Translations under genes and position numbers: made by a program | The notes under the pieces: generated by a model | What the model saw: the letters and a program-made list of their open reading frames with translations, nothing else | The model's database searches: none | Told to the model about the DNA's origin: nothing | Part shown: positions 26,283-35,360 of the stretch, piece by piece | Layout: each line of letters opens with the position of its first letter | How positions within the stretch are numbered: position 1 is the stretch's first letter | Virus record (IMG/VR): IMGVR_UViG_3300049433_000110 | Coordinates: 1-64,000 of that record | Length of the DNA stretch: 64,000 nt | Direction: 5' to 3' (one strand) | Origin: a virus

Positions 26283-27226
26283 CAGAGGAGAACGTATTCT
26301 ACGTATACGAACACTGGCGTCCTGACAAGAACGTCTGTTTCTACGTTGGCAAGGGGAAAGGTAAGCGCGCCTGGAGTTTGGTGCGTGTACGAAACAGGTG
26401 GCACACTGGCGTGGTGTCTAAACTCACGTCAATTGGACTCACGGTTGATGTGCGCATCATAGCATCCAACCTATCAGCGCAGGATGCTCTGGCCATGGAA
26501 ATAGAGCGCATTGCCATGTACGGCAGGGGAAATCTGACCAATTTAACTAGAGGGGGCGATGGTCTTGTTGATCCCTCTCCTGAGGTTGTGCGCCGCATAT
26601 CAGAATCTCAAAAGGCTAGATATGCCAAAATGACACCAGAAGAGCGCGCTAAGTTTTTTGAATGTTTCAAAAACAGACCTCCAATTTCTGAGGAGACGAG
26701 AAAAAAATTATCCCTGTCGAGTACGGGGAGGTGTCATGACGCTAACGCAAGAGAGCGCATCAGTACAGCTCGAAAGGCAGCAGGTATGCCTCGCCATGTT
26801 ATAGAGGCATCCATTAGGGCTAAGACTGGAAAGAAGCTCGCCCCCTTCAAGGATTCAACTATCGAAAAGATGAGATTGGCATCTATTGAACGAGAACGCA
26901 GAAAAAAGGAGAAGAGACTGGCCGATTGTTTGCCACATCTAACTGTAAAGTCTAGATCTGTAGTATGCCTAGATGATGGGAAAATATTCCCTAGCATAGC
27001 AGTAGCTTCCGAATATTACGGAATACACCGAACTACGATTAATCAGGTATGCAAGGGCGTCCGTAGCCACAAAACGGCCGGTGGAAAAAGGTTCGCCTAT
27101 GAGGAAGAAAGGGAAATCAGGCTGAATGCCCCGTTTCAACTTCGCTCCCCTATTACAGAAGAAGCTAGACGAAACATTTCCGAAGCTGCGAAGTTGGGCT
27201 GGTTGAAGAGGAAAAAGGCAGCGTAA
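26279..27226 (+). CDS. GIY-YIG homing endonuclease
   Basis: 315 residues from GTG 26279. The GIY-YIG domain begins at residue 6: FYVYEH then FYVGKGKGKR, with a later Glu in AMEIERIAMYG. A long basic tail carries NUMOD-type DNA-binding units (PISEETRKKLSLSSTG; VVCLDDGKIFPSIAVASEYY, then an HTH GIHRTTINQVCKG). Clearly richer in A+T than its neighbours. It fills the junction between two tail genes exactly: GTGA at one end, TAATG at the other. Confidence 0.93.
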   Translation: MTEENVFYVYEHWRPDKNVCFYVGKGKGKRAWSLVRVRNRWHTGVVSKLTSIGLTVDVRIIASNLSAQDALAMEIERIAMYGRGNLTNLTRGGDGLVDPSPEVVRRISESQKARYAKMTPEERAKFFECFKNRPPISEETRKKLSLSSTGRCHDANARERISTARKAAGMPRHVIEASIRAKTGKKLAPFKDSTIEKMRLASIERERRKKEKRLADCLPHLTVKSRSVVCLDDGKIFPSIAVASEYYGIHRTTINQVCKGVRSHKTAGGKRFAYEEEREIRLNAPFQLRSPITEEARRNISEAAKLGWLKRKKAA

Positions 27227-27963
27227 TGGCCTACGCATCCAAAGCAGGCAGGTGCAGGACATCGGCCAAATCCCCCGTTGCACAATCTGTTTGTGATCGT
27301 TGCGGCATCTGGTTTTCGATTACGGACACCTCTTTTCAGAGTGACTGGCGAGGCACGAGCTTGCAGTGTCTCTGGCTGCGCGTATGTCGGCGATGTTTGG
27401 ACGTTCCACAGGCCCAACTTCGCGCAATCCAGTTGCCTGCCGATCCAACACCTGTCTGGCAGCCTCGCGTTGAGAACTTCATCACCGCCGAAGTGGACTC
27501 GAATCAGCCCATCGGCATCCCAACCGGCCTCGATCAGAACGCGGTGATGCCCTACAACGGCACCGTGCAAAAAGCCTTCGCCGTGCCGCTCTTGCTGCTC
27601 TCGGTTACCTCCAACGGCACAACGACGATCTTCGTAACCTGCTCTCAACCGCATGGGCTGAACAACGACGATCAGATTGCAGTCCAGGGACTGTCGGATC
27701 GCAATGCCTGCGGATTCTTCAGCATCACGATGTTCACAGCCACGGTGTTCACCTACACGACCGGGAATCCAGTCACCGCGGCATCGCTGCTGACACCCAC
27801 GACGCGCATGATCACGTGCTTGGTCGGTTTGCCACGGGGATCGACACAGATCCCGCAGATATCGACAGCGTCGCCCCCACAGCCCTCCGTCACTCTCGTA
27901 ACCGAGACCGGACTATTCCTAGAGACGGAGACGGGGCAGACACTCCGGACTGAAATACCATGA
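27226..27963 (+). CDS. Zinc-site tail-region protein
   Basis: 245 residues, ATG 27226 overlapping the HEG stop. The N-terminus has CDRCGIWF (23-30) and CRRC (54-57), a treble-clef-like zinc site, then PQAQLRAIQLPADPTP, a pattern I recall from podovirus tail regions. The C-terminal half is a beta domain. Probably a minor virion protein. Confidence 0.7.
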   Translation: MAYASKAGRCRTSAKSPVAQSVCDRCGIWFSITDTSFQSDWRGTSLQCLWLRVCRRCLDVPQAQLRAIQLPADPTPVWQPRVENFITAEVDSNQPIGIPTGLDQNAVMPYNGTVQKAFAVPLLLLSVTSNGTTTIFVTCSQPHGLNNDDQIAVQGLSDRNACGFFSITMFTATVFTYTTGNPVTAASLLTPTTRMITCLVGLPRGSTQIPQISTASPPQPSVTLVTETGLFLETETGQTLRTEIP

Positions 27964-30083
27964 AGAAACTGTTCGTGTGGATCGTCTTGTTGCCTCTGTC
28001 CGCGTGGGCACAGCAGAAGCTTTCGACGTTACCGCCGGCTCAGACTCAGACGGGCACGGAGATCATCCCGGAATATCAAGCGGGAAGCTGCATTACCACA
28101 GGAGGAACCTGCGGCGTCACGCCAGCACAGCTTGCGAACTATGCGGTCGCGCAGATTCCTGTTTCCGCTGCAAACGCGTTTACTGCGTTGTTGCTGGCGA
28201 ACAATGTCGATATCACGGGCACCATAGAAAGCTCATCCGGACTTCAGGCTGCGTTGAACGCCTGTACCCAGTCAGTTCACTGTGTCGCTACATTTCCGCC
28301 CAACGCCATCATCAAGATCAACAACGGCATCACTATTACGAGCGGCGTGCAGAGCATCGATTCCAGCGGCTTGAATCTGAATGCAACAGGCATGACCACG
28401 GGATGCATCTCCGTGCTCGAGGCGAGTTTCACGGCCTCGATTACGGGTACCGTGATGACGGTGACAGCGATCAGCCAGGGCACGGTACGAGCTGGAGATG
28501 TGCTCTCAGGCTCCGGAATCACCGCCGGTACCACCATCACGGCCGTTCCTGGGACGGGCGCCGGCCTGAGCGGCACCTACAACCTGAGTCAATCGCAGTC
28601 CGTGGGGAGTGAAACGATGACGATCAGCGGCTGCTTTGCGATGGTCGTAAGCGCGAATGCCAGCTCCCCTTATTGGATTGGCGCTCCGGCGCAACCGATC
28701 GGACAGTTCTCTTTGTCCGGTCCAACCGCAAACACCAGCAACGTTGACGGGATCTTCATCGGTCGTACCGCTGGCAATGGCAACGTCACCGGGCAGTCGC
28801 TCTCGAATTTCTTCACCAATGGCTTCCGCGATGCAATGGTCATTGGCAGCGATGTGTACGTGGATTCGGTCTGGAATGGGAACATCCAGGGCGCATGGCG
28901 CAATGGACTGTTCTACAACGCGGCCCTGGTCTCGGGCGAGAACTTCTCCTGGCATGGCGGCGGCATCTCCGGGTGTGTGAATCCGGTCACGGTGACATTC
29001 ACAGGCTCCCCGAGCGGCACCAGCGCGTCGCTAGCCTCTACCTGGATCCTTCCAACCAACTTCTATCCAGTGAAATTCAGTGACGGAGAGTTGCGCCCGG
29101 TCACATTGACCAACGGGGCCACGACAGCGACATGGGCGGCCTCGCTCACCGGGACACCGACCGCGATAGCCACCACATCCTATGGCGCTGCGGGCGTCTA
29201 CCTACCGAACTCGCAAGGCAACGGCGGGACGAAGGAACTGTTTCTGGCTGGGGTCTCGCTCGATTACAACGATCAGCAGATTGTGGACTTGGGCGGCATC
29301 GTGGATTGCACCCCTTGCCACATCGAGGACAATCACTACCAGGGCCAGCTCATTACCATCGTGCAGGGGACCAACTCCCAGCCGACCGGTGTGCAGTTGG
29401 ACGGTGGAACGGTCGCTCTGTTTGACCTGTCTCCGCGCTCCTCTTTGATCAGCGTATCCGCTCCGCAGAACGGTGCCTTCTTCCGGGCTCGGGCTCGTTT
29501 CGCTAACTCGGCGGCTTCGACCTACTTCACCGTGAGCAGCGGGACTCCTGCGATCAATGTTCATGGCAGCAACTTCAACGACTTCGGCGCAGGTGGCGCG
29601 TCCGCCTCTCTCGGGACGCAGCTCAACCTGCTACACAACCCCGGGTTCGAGACCGGTACGCTGGCTGGCTGGCAAGCCACAGGTAACTCAACTGGCCCTG
29701 GCTGGCAGGTCACGGTGGATACCGTCACGGTCCATTCCGGCACCTACTCCATGCAGGTGATTTCAACGACCACGGGCACGAACACTTTCTCTCAATCGAT
29801 CCCGTGCCAGCCCGGCGATCAGTTGAAGATGCGCGAGTGGATAAACATCTCAGCTTATACGTCGGGGACACTCAACGCCTCGGTCTATTTCTACGATTCT
29901 GCAGGAGTGGATAAAGTTAGTTCGACCGTCCTGCGACCTAGCACGGGGACCACCCCAGGTTGGCTCGCTGTCCAAGGTTCCATCTGGGTACCTTCTGGGA
30001 CACAGTCCTGTTGGCTCGGCATCGACTCGACCGACTTCATCGGCACTTTCAACCTGGATGACGCTGAATTCAATGACATCTAA
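27960..30083 (+). CDS. Tailspike-like beta-helix protein with CBM-like end
   Basis: 707 residues. It starts with a clear signal peptide (MKKLFVWIVLLPLSAWAQQ). The middle has the short repeated strands of a right-handed beta helix (GLQAALNACTQSVHCVATFP; DGIFIGRTAGNGNVTGQ), as in tailspikes that cut surface polysaccharide. About residues 155-225 form an inserted beta domain. The end from about residue 555 (NLLHNPGFETGTLAGWQ) is a jelly-roll of the CBM4/9 type that would bind sugar. Catalytic residues cannot be picked out. A signal peptide is not expected on a virion tailspike. Confidence 0.75.
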   Translation: MKKLFVWIVLLPLSAWAQQKLSTLPPAQTQTGTEIIPEYQAGSCITTGGTCGVTPAQLANYAVAQIPVSAANAFTALLLANNVDITGTIESSSGLQAALNACTQSVHCVATFPPNAIIKINNGITITSGVQSIDSSGLNLNATGMTTGCISVLEASFTASITGTVMTVTAISQGTVRAGDVLSGSGITAGTTITAVPGTGAGLSGTYNLSQSQSVGSETMTISGCFAMVVSANASSPYWIGAPAQPIGQFSLSGPTANTSNVDGIFIGRTAGNGNVTGQSLSNFFTNGFRDAMVIGSDVYVDSVWNGNIQGAWRNGLFYNAALVSGENFSWHGGGISGCVNPVTVTFTGSPSGTSASLASTWILPTNFYPVKFSDGELRPVTLTNGATTATWAASLTGTPTAIATTSYGAAGVYLPNSQGNGGTKELFLAGVSLDYNDQQIVDLGGIVDCTPCHIEDNHYQGQLITIVQGTNSQPTGVQLDGGTVALFDLSPRSSLISVSAPQNGAFFRARARFANSAASTYFTVSSGTPAINVHGSNFNDFGAGGASASLGTQLNLLHNPGFETGTLAGWQATGNSTGPGWQVTVDTVTVHSGTYSMQVISTTTGTNTFSQSIPCQPGDQLKMREWINISAYTSGTLNASVYFYDSAGVDKVSSTVLRPSTGTTPGWLAVQGSIWVPSGTQSCWLGIDSTDFIGTFNLDDAEFNDI

Positions 30084-30984
30084 AAAATTCATTGCCGGAC
30101 TCGTTGTCGGCCTAGTTGGTGCGCTATCGATCTCCTTGTTCGGTGCTCAGCAGACGCTGAACTCGCCAGTTAGCGGCCCATATGTAGGGCAAGGGCAGCA
30201 TACAGGCACAGCAAACTTCTATGGCGGTTCCCTACAGGATGTCATCGCCAAACAGCAGGCGATGAATACGGAGTTGTATAGCGGCTCCGAATTGACATTC
30301 TCGGGGCTGGCCGGACCAATTCATGTCGGTAATTCGACGGACAATCAGGGCTTCCTATTCGACAGCACGGGTAACTACACCTTTGCTGGCGCGGTTATTA
30401 CGACCGGCGTCAAGGTCACGGGCAGCGGCTGCGTCAACACGGCCGGCATCAATCTGCCGACGACGACGACGCTCGGGATTTGCACGTTTTCAGTGCTGCG
30501 TGGCATCTGGGATGCAAGCAACAACGCCGTTCCCATCGTTGCCGCAAGCACGACGTCTGAGACGAACGGATTCCTGTACTACCCCGGCGCGTCCGGCGTT
30601 CCCACGGGCGTCCCGGCGAACCTTGCGGGTAACTACGCCAACTCGTTTCCGACCTATTACGACAGCGCACATCATCGGATGTATGCCTACGATGGCGCGG
30701 CATGGCACAACATAGCCGACAGTGCGACTGCGCCAGTGCTGTCGGGCACGACTGGCTCCATCGGCGGGGGCGCCTTGACGGCCGGACAATGCACATCGGG
30801 CACCGTCGCCGTGGCTGGCTCTACCAATGCGATGGCGGTCTCCGCAAGTCCCGTGGCCGATCCGGGCACCGGTTTTACGTGGGGCGCGTTTGTCAGCTCC
30901 GCCGGTACGGTCACGGTGCGCGTATGCGCGGTGGCCGCCGGCACGCCCACAACCTCCAATTACAACGTGCGCGTCCAGCAGTAG
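30073..30984 (+). CDS. Membrane-anchored or secreted fibre-like protein
   Basis: 303 residues from ATG 30073 (ATG 30058 is in frame). The first 27 residues hold a hydrophobic segment (FIAGLVVGLVGALSISLFGA), a signal or anchor. The rest is beta-rich with a motif typical of phage/host fibre fragments (RMYAYDGAAWHNIAD) and a strand-rich end. It overlaps the tailspike stop. Confidence 0.65.
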   Translation: MTSKKFIAGLVVGLVGALSISLFGAQQTLNSPVSGPYVGQGQHTGTANFYGGSLQDVIAKQQAMNTELYSGSELTFSGLAGPIHVGNSTDNQGFLFDSTGNYTFAGAVITTGVKVTGSGCVNTAGINLPTTTTLGICTFSVLRGIWDASNNAVPIVAASTTSETNGFLYYPGASGVPTGVPANLAGNYANSFPTYYDSAHHRMYAYDGAAWHNIADSATAPVLSGTTGSIGGGALTAGQCTSGTVAVAGSTNAMAVSASPVADPGTGFTWGAFVSSAGTVTVRVCAVAAGTPTTSNYNVRVQQ

Positions 30985-30986
30985 CC

Positions 30987-31775
30987 ATGACCTCACCCGC
31001 CCTCAATCCGCTCTCCTTCAACGCCTGGGTGCAAACGGTCGGCGTCATGGCGGTTGCTCAGACGCAAGTGAGTGCCGGCGTGTGGGGGTTCGTGGATGCA
31101 CCACTTCAAGCCGTCGTTGGCCAAATGCTGAATTATGCCGAGGCGAGGATTCAGCGCGATATCGACGCTCTGCAGGCTCGCTCATCCAACACGTATGCAT
31201 TGACAGTGGGAAATAGTCTACTGTCGATTCCGATCAACGACTTTCTGGCTATTGAAACCTTAGAGACGACCCAAGTCAGTAACGGCATTGTTGTCAACAG
31301 CACGCCGTTGATACCCGTATCGAAGGAGTTTATACAGAATTGCTACTCCGGCGTGTTCAGCACCGGCATGCCGAAGTACTACGCGATGTACGGGGATACC
31401 TTCGGAGACGGCGCCAACACCAACGTCAACGTGCTGCTGGGACCACCACCGAACTTCGCCTACCCGGTTCGAGTGACGGGTGTCATTCGCATGCCGTCTC
31501 TGTTCCAGTTCGCAACTCCAGGGCCTGCGGATACGTCCTACACTTACATATCACAGTGGCTTCCAGACCTCTTGTTGCTTGCTAGTATGATATTCATCAG
31601 CGCATACCAGAGAAATTGGACTGCAAACAGCGACGATCCCGCGATGCCGGTCAACTACGAGAAGCAATATCGGACGCTGCTGGCGGGCGCCATTGCCGAG
31701 GAGAATCGAAAGAAGGGCCTCGGAAGTGGTTACTCGGCCTACTCGACGCCTGTGACGGCAACTCCTACTCGGTGA
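30987..31775 (+). CDS. Second head-tail adaptor, SU10-like
   Basis: 262 residues from ATG 30987. Helical N-terminus (QMLNYAEARIQRDIDALQAR), beta core with YYAMYGDTFGDGANTNV and PVRVTGVIRMPSL, then ISQWLPDLLLLASMIFISAY. This is the pattern of SU10-type adaptor proteins. It differs clearly from the 25590-26282 adaptor, so the two probably form successive rings. Confidence 0.7.
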   Translation: MTSPALNPLSFNAWVQTVGVMAVAQTQVSAGVWGFVDAPLQAVVGQMLNYAEARIQRDIDALQARSSNTYALTVGNSLLSIPINDFLAIETLETTQVSNGIVVNSTPLIPVSKEFIQNCYSGVFSTGMPKYYAMYGDTFGDGANTNVNVLLGPPPNFAYPVRVTGVIRMPSLFQFATPGPADTSYTYISQWLPDLLLLASMIFISAYQRNWTANSDDPAMPVNYEKQYRTLLAGAIAEENRKKGLGSGYSAYSTPVTATPTR

Positions 31776-31778
31776 TAT

Positions 31779-33875
31779 GTGCCGCACGCACTTCTTAGAC
31801 TCGTGCCGGGTGTTGATTCTCAAGAGACACCCGCGCTCAATGAAAACTCGGGCATTTCTCAGTCGCAGTTAATAAGGTTCTTTCCTGATCGTAACGGGTT
31901 GGCTTTGGTCGCAAAGTTGGGCGGCTGGAATCGTTTTTTTGGTCAACCGATGCCGGCCATCGCCCGAGCTCTCTGGGCATGGGAAGACCTGAATCTCAAC
32001 ACGCATCTTGCGGTAGGGACGCAGACGACTGCCAACGGATATGCACTGTTGGGCGTCATCACCAACGGCATCCTGCAGAACATAACGCCTCAGCAATCTG
32101 CTGAAGACATCGCGCCCGCGGTCGCGACGACCTCGGGAAGCTCCATTGTCACCATCACCGACAACACGACGCTGGGCATCACCGGCTACGATTCGGTTTA
32201 CATCGCGACGCAGATCGCCATTGGCGGCGTGGTGTTGTTCGGTCTGTACCAGTGCGGCTTGCTGAGCAACAATGCCTACACGGTGCAGGCGGTCGATATC
32301 CTGGGTAACCCGCTGCCGGCCACCAGTTCCTCGACGTCGCCCGTGTTGCCAGTCTTCACAACCGTCAGCGGCTCGTTGACAGTCACCGTCAATCTGCCGC
32401 ATTACATCTATCAAGTGGGAGGCACCTTTTCGGTATTGGTGGCCACGACCGTCGGCGGCATCACGCTGTACGGAAACTACGTGGTGCAGTCGCTGGTAGA
32501 CGCGAGCAACTTCACGATCATTGGCGGAAATCCGGCGAACGCTTCGACCAGCGGCACGTTGAACGGAGGCAACGCCCATCTCATCTACAGTTACGGCTAC
32601 GGCACGATTCCCGGCGGTATCGGATACGGCGCCGGGGCCTACGGGGCGGGTGGCTACGGCACGGGCAATGCGGTATCGCCGGCTTCGGGTACCTGGATTA
32701 CGGCGAACGATTGGACGCTGGATAACTGGGGTGAGATCCTGATCGCCTGCGCGGATCAGACACTCACGCCCGGCACGACACCGTTCCAACCGCTGTATCA
32801 ATGGGAAGAAAACGTGACGGGCGCCACGATCATCACGGCAGCGCCGCCGGTCAATGACGGCGCCTTTGTCGCGATGCCTCAACGGCAGATTGTGGCGTGG
32901 GGGAGCACGCAGACCGGGATTCAAGATCCGCTGCTGGTGAACTGGTGCGATGTCAACAACTTCAACCAGTGGATTGCGCTGCCCACCAACCAAGCCGGTT
33001 CCTATCGCATCCCGCGAGGATCTCGGATTGTGGGAGGGCTGCAGGGACCGCAGCAGGCCATCCTGTGGACCGACATCGACGCCTGGTCGATGCAGTACAT
33101 CGGGCCGCCGTACATCTACTCATTCAACGAGATCGGTTCAGGGTGTGGACTCATCGCGCGCAAGGCCGCAGCGTTCATGAACGGAATCGGGTATTGGATG
33201 GGACCGTCGCAATTCTTCACTCTGAGTGGGGCAGGCATACAGCCGCTACCCTGTACGGTCTGGGATGTTGTGTTTCAGAATTTGCACCCCAATACGGCAA
33301 ACCTCTACAAGATCAGAGTGGCCGTGAATTCCCTCTTTGGGGAGATCACGTGGTACTACCCATCCGCGAATGGAACAGGCGAGATCGACTCCTATGTGAA
33401 ATATACCGCGCTGCTCAATATATGGGATTACGGCACGCTGGGCCGTACGGCGTGGGTCGATCAATCTGTGCTGGGACCTCCCATTGGCGCTGATCCGGTG
33501 ACGGGGCTGCTGTATCAACACGAGACCTCCAACGATGCTGACTTGCAGGCCATGCAGCCGTACTTCCAGAGCGGCTACTTCACGCTCAGCGAAGGGGATC
33601 TGAAGACGTTCATTGACTTGATTTGGCCGGATATGAAGTGGGGCAAAGTTTCGCAATCGCCGACAGCGGTCGTGCAGGTCAGTTTTTACGTGGTTGACTA
33701 CCCTGGCGACACGCCGACGATTTACGGCCCGTACTCAGTGACGCAAGCGACTCAGTATTTCAACACTCGACTTCGGGGTCGATTGGTTTCCATCAGGATA
33801 TCGAGCAGTGACCTAGGTAGTTGGTGGAGGATCGGCGCGCTGCGCTATCGATACGCGGCCGACGGCAAATTTTGA
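31779..33875 (+). CDS. Tail nozzle / DNA stabilisation protein, P22 gp10-like
   Basis: 698 residues from GTG 31779. After a short N-terminal part and a beta insertion (about 110-290), the core has the known pattern: NWGEILIACADQ, VAMPQRQIVAWGS, DPLLVNWCDVNNFNQW, ILWTDIDAWSMQYIG, FNEIGSGCGLIARKAAAFMN, LYQHETSNDAD. In P22 gp10 forms the plug-holding hub below the adaptor. Gly/Tyr-rich stretch near residue 285 (GYGAGAYGAGGYG). Only the start codon overlaps are lacking; three bases separate it from the adaptor. Confidence 0.8.
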   Translation: MPHALLRLVPGVDSQETPALNENSGISQSQLIRFFPDRNGLALVAKLGGWNRFFGQPMPAIARALWAWEDLNLNTHLAVGTQTTANGYALLGVITNGILQNITPQQSAEDIAPAVATTSGSSIVTITDNTTLGITGYDSVYIATQIAIGGVVLFGLYQCGLLSNNAYTVQAVDILGNPLPATSSSTSPVLPVFTTVSGSLTVTVNLPHYIYQVGGTFSVLVATTVGGITLYGNYVVQSLVDASNFTIIGGNPANASTSGTLNGGNAHLIYSYGYGTIPGGIGYGAGAYGAGGYGTGNAVSPASGTWITANDWTLDNWGEILIACADQTLTPGTTPFQPLYQWEENVTGATIITAAPPVNDGAFVAMPQRQIVAWGSTQTGIQDPLLVNWCDVNNFNQWIALPTNQAGSYRIPRGSRIVGGLQGPQQAILWTDIDAWSMQYIGPPYIYSFNEIGSGCGLIARKAAAFMNGIGYWMGPSQFFTLSGAGIQPLPCTVWDVVFQNLHPNTANLYKIRVAVNSLFGEITWYYPSANGTGEIDSYVKYTALLNIWDYGTLGRTAWVDQSVLGPPIGADPVTGLLYQHETSNDADLQAMQPYFQSGYFTLSEGDLKTFIDLIWPDMKWGKVSQSPTAVVQVSFYVVDYPGDTPTIYGPYSVTQATQYFNTRLRGRLVSIRISSSDLGSWWRIGALRYRYAADGKF

Positions 33876-34243
33876 TGGCTAACCAACCACAACAAACCGG
33901 CGGTGCATCCCTCTCAGACGTCCTGACCGTCGCCAAGAACATTGTTCAGGCGATCAGCGCGCTTGCGCAAGGTTATCTCAACGTCCAGGGCGCGCAGAAC
34001 TTCGCGGGACTGGCAGCCGCCACGGTCGTGAAGTCCTCTGCGGGCCGCATCGCGAACATCAGTGTTATCGTTGCGGGCTCAGCGACGGGAGCCGTGTACG
34101 ATAGCGCGGCGACGGGAAACACGGCCAAGCCGTTGTTCATAATTCCAATGACCGTGGGAGTGACTGTGGTCAATCTGCCGGCGAGCTTCGGCATAACGAT
34201 TGTCCCCGGTACGGGCCAGACTGTGAGCGGGAGCTTTTCGTAG
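33875..34243 (+). CDS. Small virion protein after the nozzle
   Basis: 122 residues, TGATG junction. Helical start (VLTVAKNIVQAISALAQGY), then a beta domain with VVKSSAGRIANISVIVAGS, a pattern common next to gp10-like genes. Probably a virion protein. Confidence 0.65.
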   Translation: MANQPQQTGGASLSDVLTVAKNIVQAISALAQGYLNVQGAQNFAGLAAATVVKSSAGRIANISVIVAGSATGAVYDSAATGNTAKPLFIIPMTVGVTVVNLPASFGITIVPGTGQTVSGSFS

Positions 34244-35218
34244 ATGCCACTCGCACCGGGCAAACGCAACATCGGTCGGAACATTGAGACCGAACAGGAC
34301 GCAGGCAAGCCTCACGAGCAGGCGGTTGCCATTGCGCTCGATGTGGCACGCCGCAAGCGGGCCGAGGGCGGCTCGACTACCCACAAGTACCACTCGGGCC
34401 CGATCCACAGTTCTGTTGCGGGGCGTACCGACCATCTTCCAATTACTGTTGAGAGTGGCAGTTATGTTTTGCCGGCCGACGCGGTTTCCCATCTTGGAGA
34501 ATCGAATACGCTCGCCGGCTTCAAAGTGCTGCGCCGGATGTTCGGCGGGGAGCCGTATGGCGGGAACGGGCATCCTTACGGCCAGTCGGGCGGTCCCTAC
34601 GGAGCTTCCATGGGGCGGGCAACGGGCGGCAAGGTTGAGCGCCGCGCCGCCGGCATCCTCTTCGTCTCGCCCGAGAAAGAGGTGCTGTTGATGCGCCGCG
34701 CGGGCAAGGATCACTCGGGCGAATGGGCGCTCCCGGCCGGGGGGGTTGAAAAGGGCGAGACTCCCGAACAAGCAGCTCGGCGCGAGACGGAAGAGGAGGC
34801 CGGATACTCCCACGAGGGAGGGCTCTCTCCTTTCATGCACAGTGAGCGCGACGGCGTTGTATTTGATACATTTTTGGCTCAGTCTACCGACAAGTTCAAA
34901 CCCCAACTTAACGATGAACATGACGGTGCGATCTGGATCAAGCCATCTGAGGCAGAAAAAAAGCTTCCCTTGCATCCGGGGGTGCGCAGCGCGCTCGAGA
35001 AACTCTCTCGACGAACTGGCAAGGCGCATGGCGGGGAGACATCGGGAGTGCCGATCGTGGCGGCGGGGGGTGAGTGGGTGATTAGTCCACATCACGTTGA
35101 GCAGATTGGGGCGGGCGACATGGATCGAGGTCACCGCGTGCTCGATGCGTTTGTGCTCAAGATCCGCAAAGAACAGATTGGCAAGTTGCAGAAGATGTCT
35201 CCGCCGAGGAAGGACTGA
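34244..35218 (+). CDS. Virion-type protein with inserted Nudix hydrolase domain
   Basis: 324 residues. Residues 1-130 (with HSGPIHSSVAGRTDHLPITV and YVLPADAVSHLGESNTLAGF) and 265-324 (GVPIVAAGGEWVISPHH, GHRVLDAFV) look like two parts of one conserved podovirus protein that I recall as continuous elsewhere. Between them, 133-256 is a complete Nudix domain: Nudix box 166-188 with G-x5-E-x7-RE-x2-EE-xG, Glu residues at 172 and 181-185. Nudix enzymes cut nucleoside diphosphates linked to another group, such as NAD(H), ADP-ribose or RNA caps. GG motifs (RAEGG, RATGGK) mark the joints. If the protein enters the virion, the enzyme would be carried with it. The substrate cannot be read. Confidence 0.8.
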   Translation: MPLAPGKRNIGRNIETEQDAGKPHEQAVAIALDVARRKRAEGGSTTHKYHSGPIHSSVAGRTDHLPITVESGSYVLPADAVSHLGESNTLAGFKVLRRMFGGEPYGGNGHPYGQSGGPYGASMGRATGGKVERRAAGILFVSPEKEVLLMRRAGKDHSGEWALPAGGVEKGETPEQAARRETEEEAGYSHEGGLSPFMHSERDGVVFDTFLAQSTDKFKPQLNDEHDGAIWIKPSEAEKKLPLHPGVRSALEKLSRRTGKAHGGETSGVPIVAAGGEWVISPHHVEQIGAGDMDRGHRVLDAFVLKIRKEQIGKLQKMSPPRKD

Positions 35219-35219
35219 C

Positions 35220-35360
35220 ATGCAAAAGCTACTCTGCCACCTGTTGGGACATCGCGGAGCAACCGTGAGTGTGCTTGTCACAATCAATGGTCGCTATTGC
35301 CACAGTCATGACTACTGTGAGTTTTGCAGACAGGAGTACCCACCGGGGGTCCTTCTGTGA
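35220..35360 (+). CDS. Tiny His/Cys-rich peptide
   Basis: 46 residues from ATG 35220, two bases after the Nudix gene stop. LLCHLLGHRG and YCHSHDYCEFCRQEY could bind zinc. Its TGA overlaps the GTG of the next gene (GTGA). Function unknown. Confidence 0.5.
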   Translation: MQKLLCHLLGHRGATVSVLVTINGRYCHSHDYCEFCRQEYPPGVLL

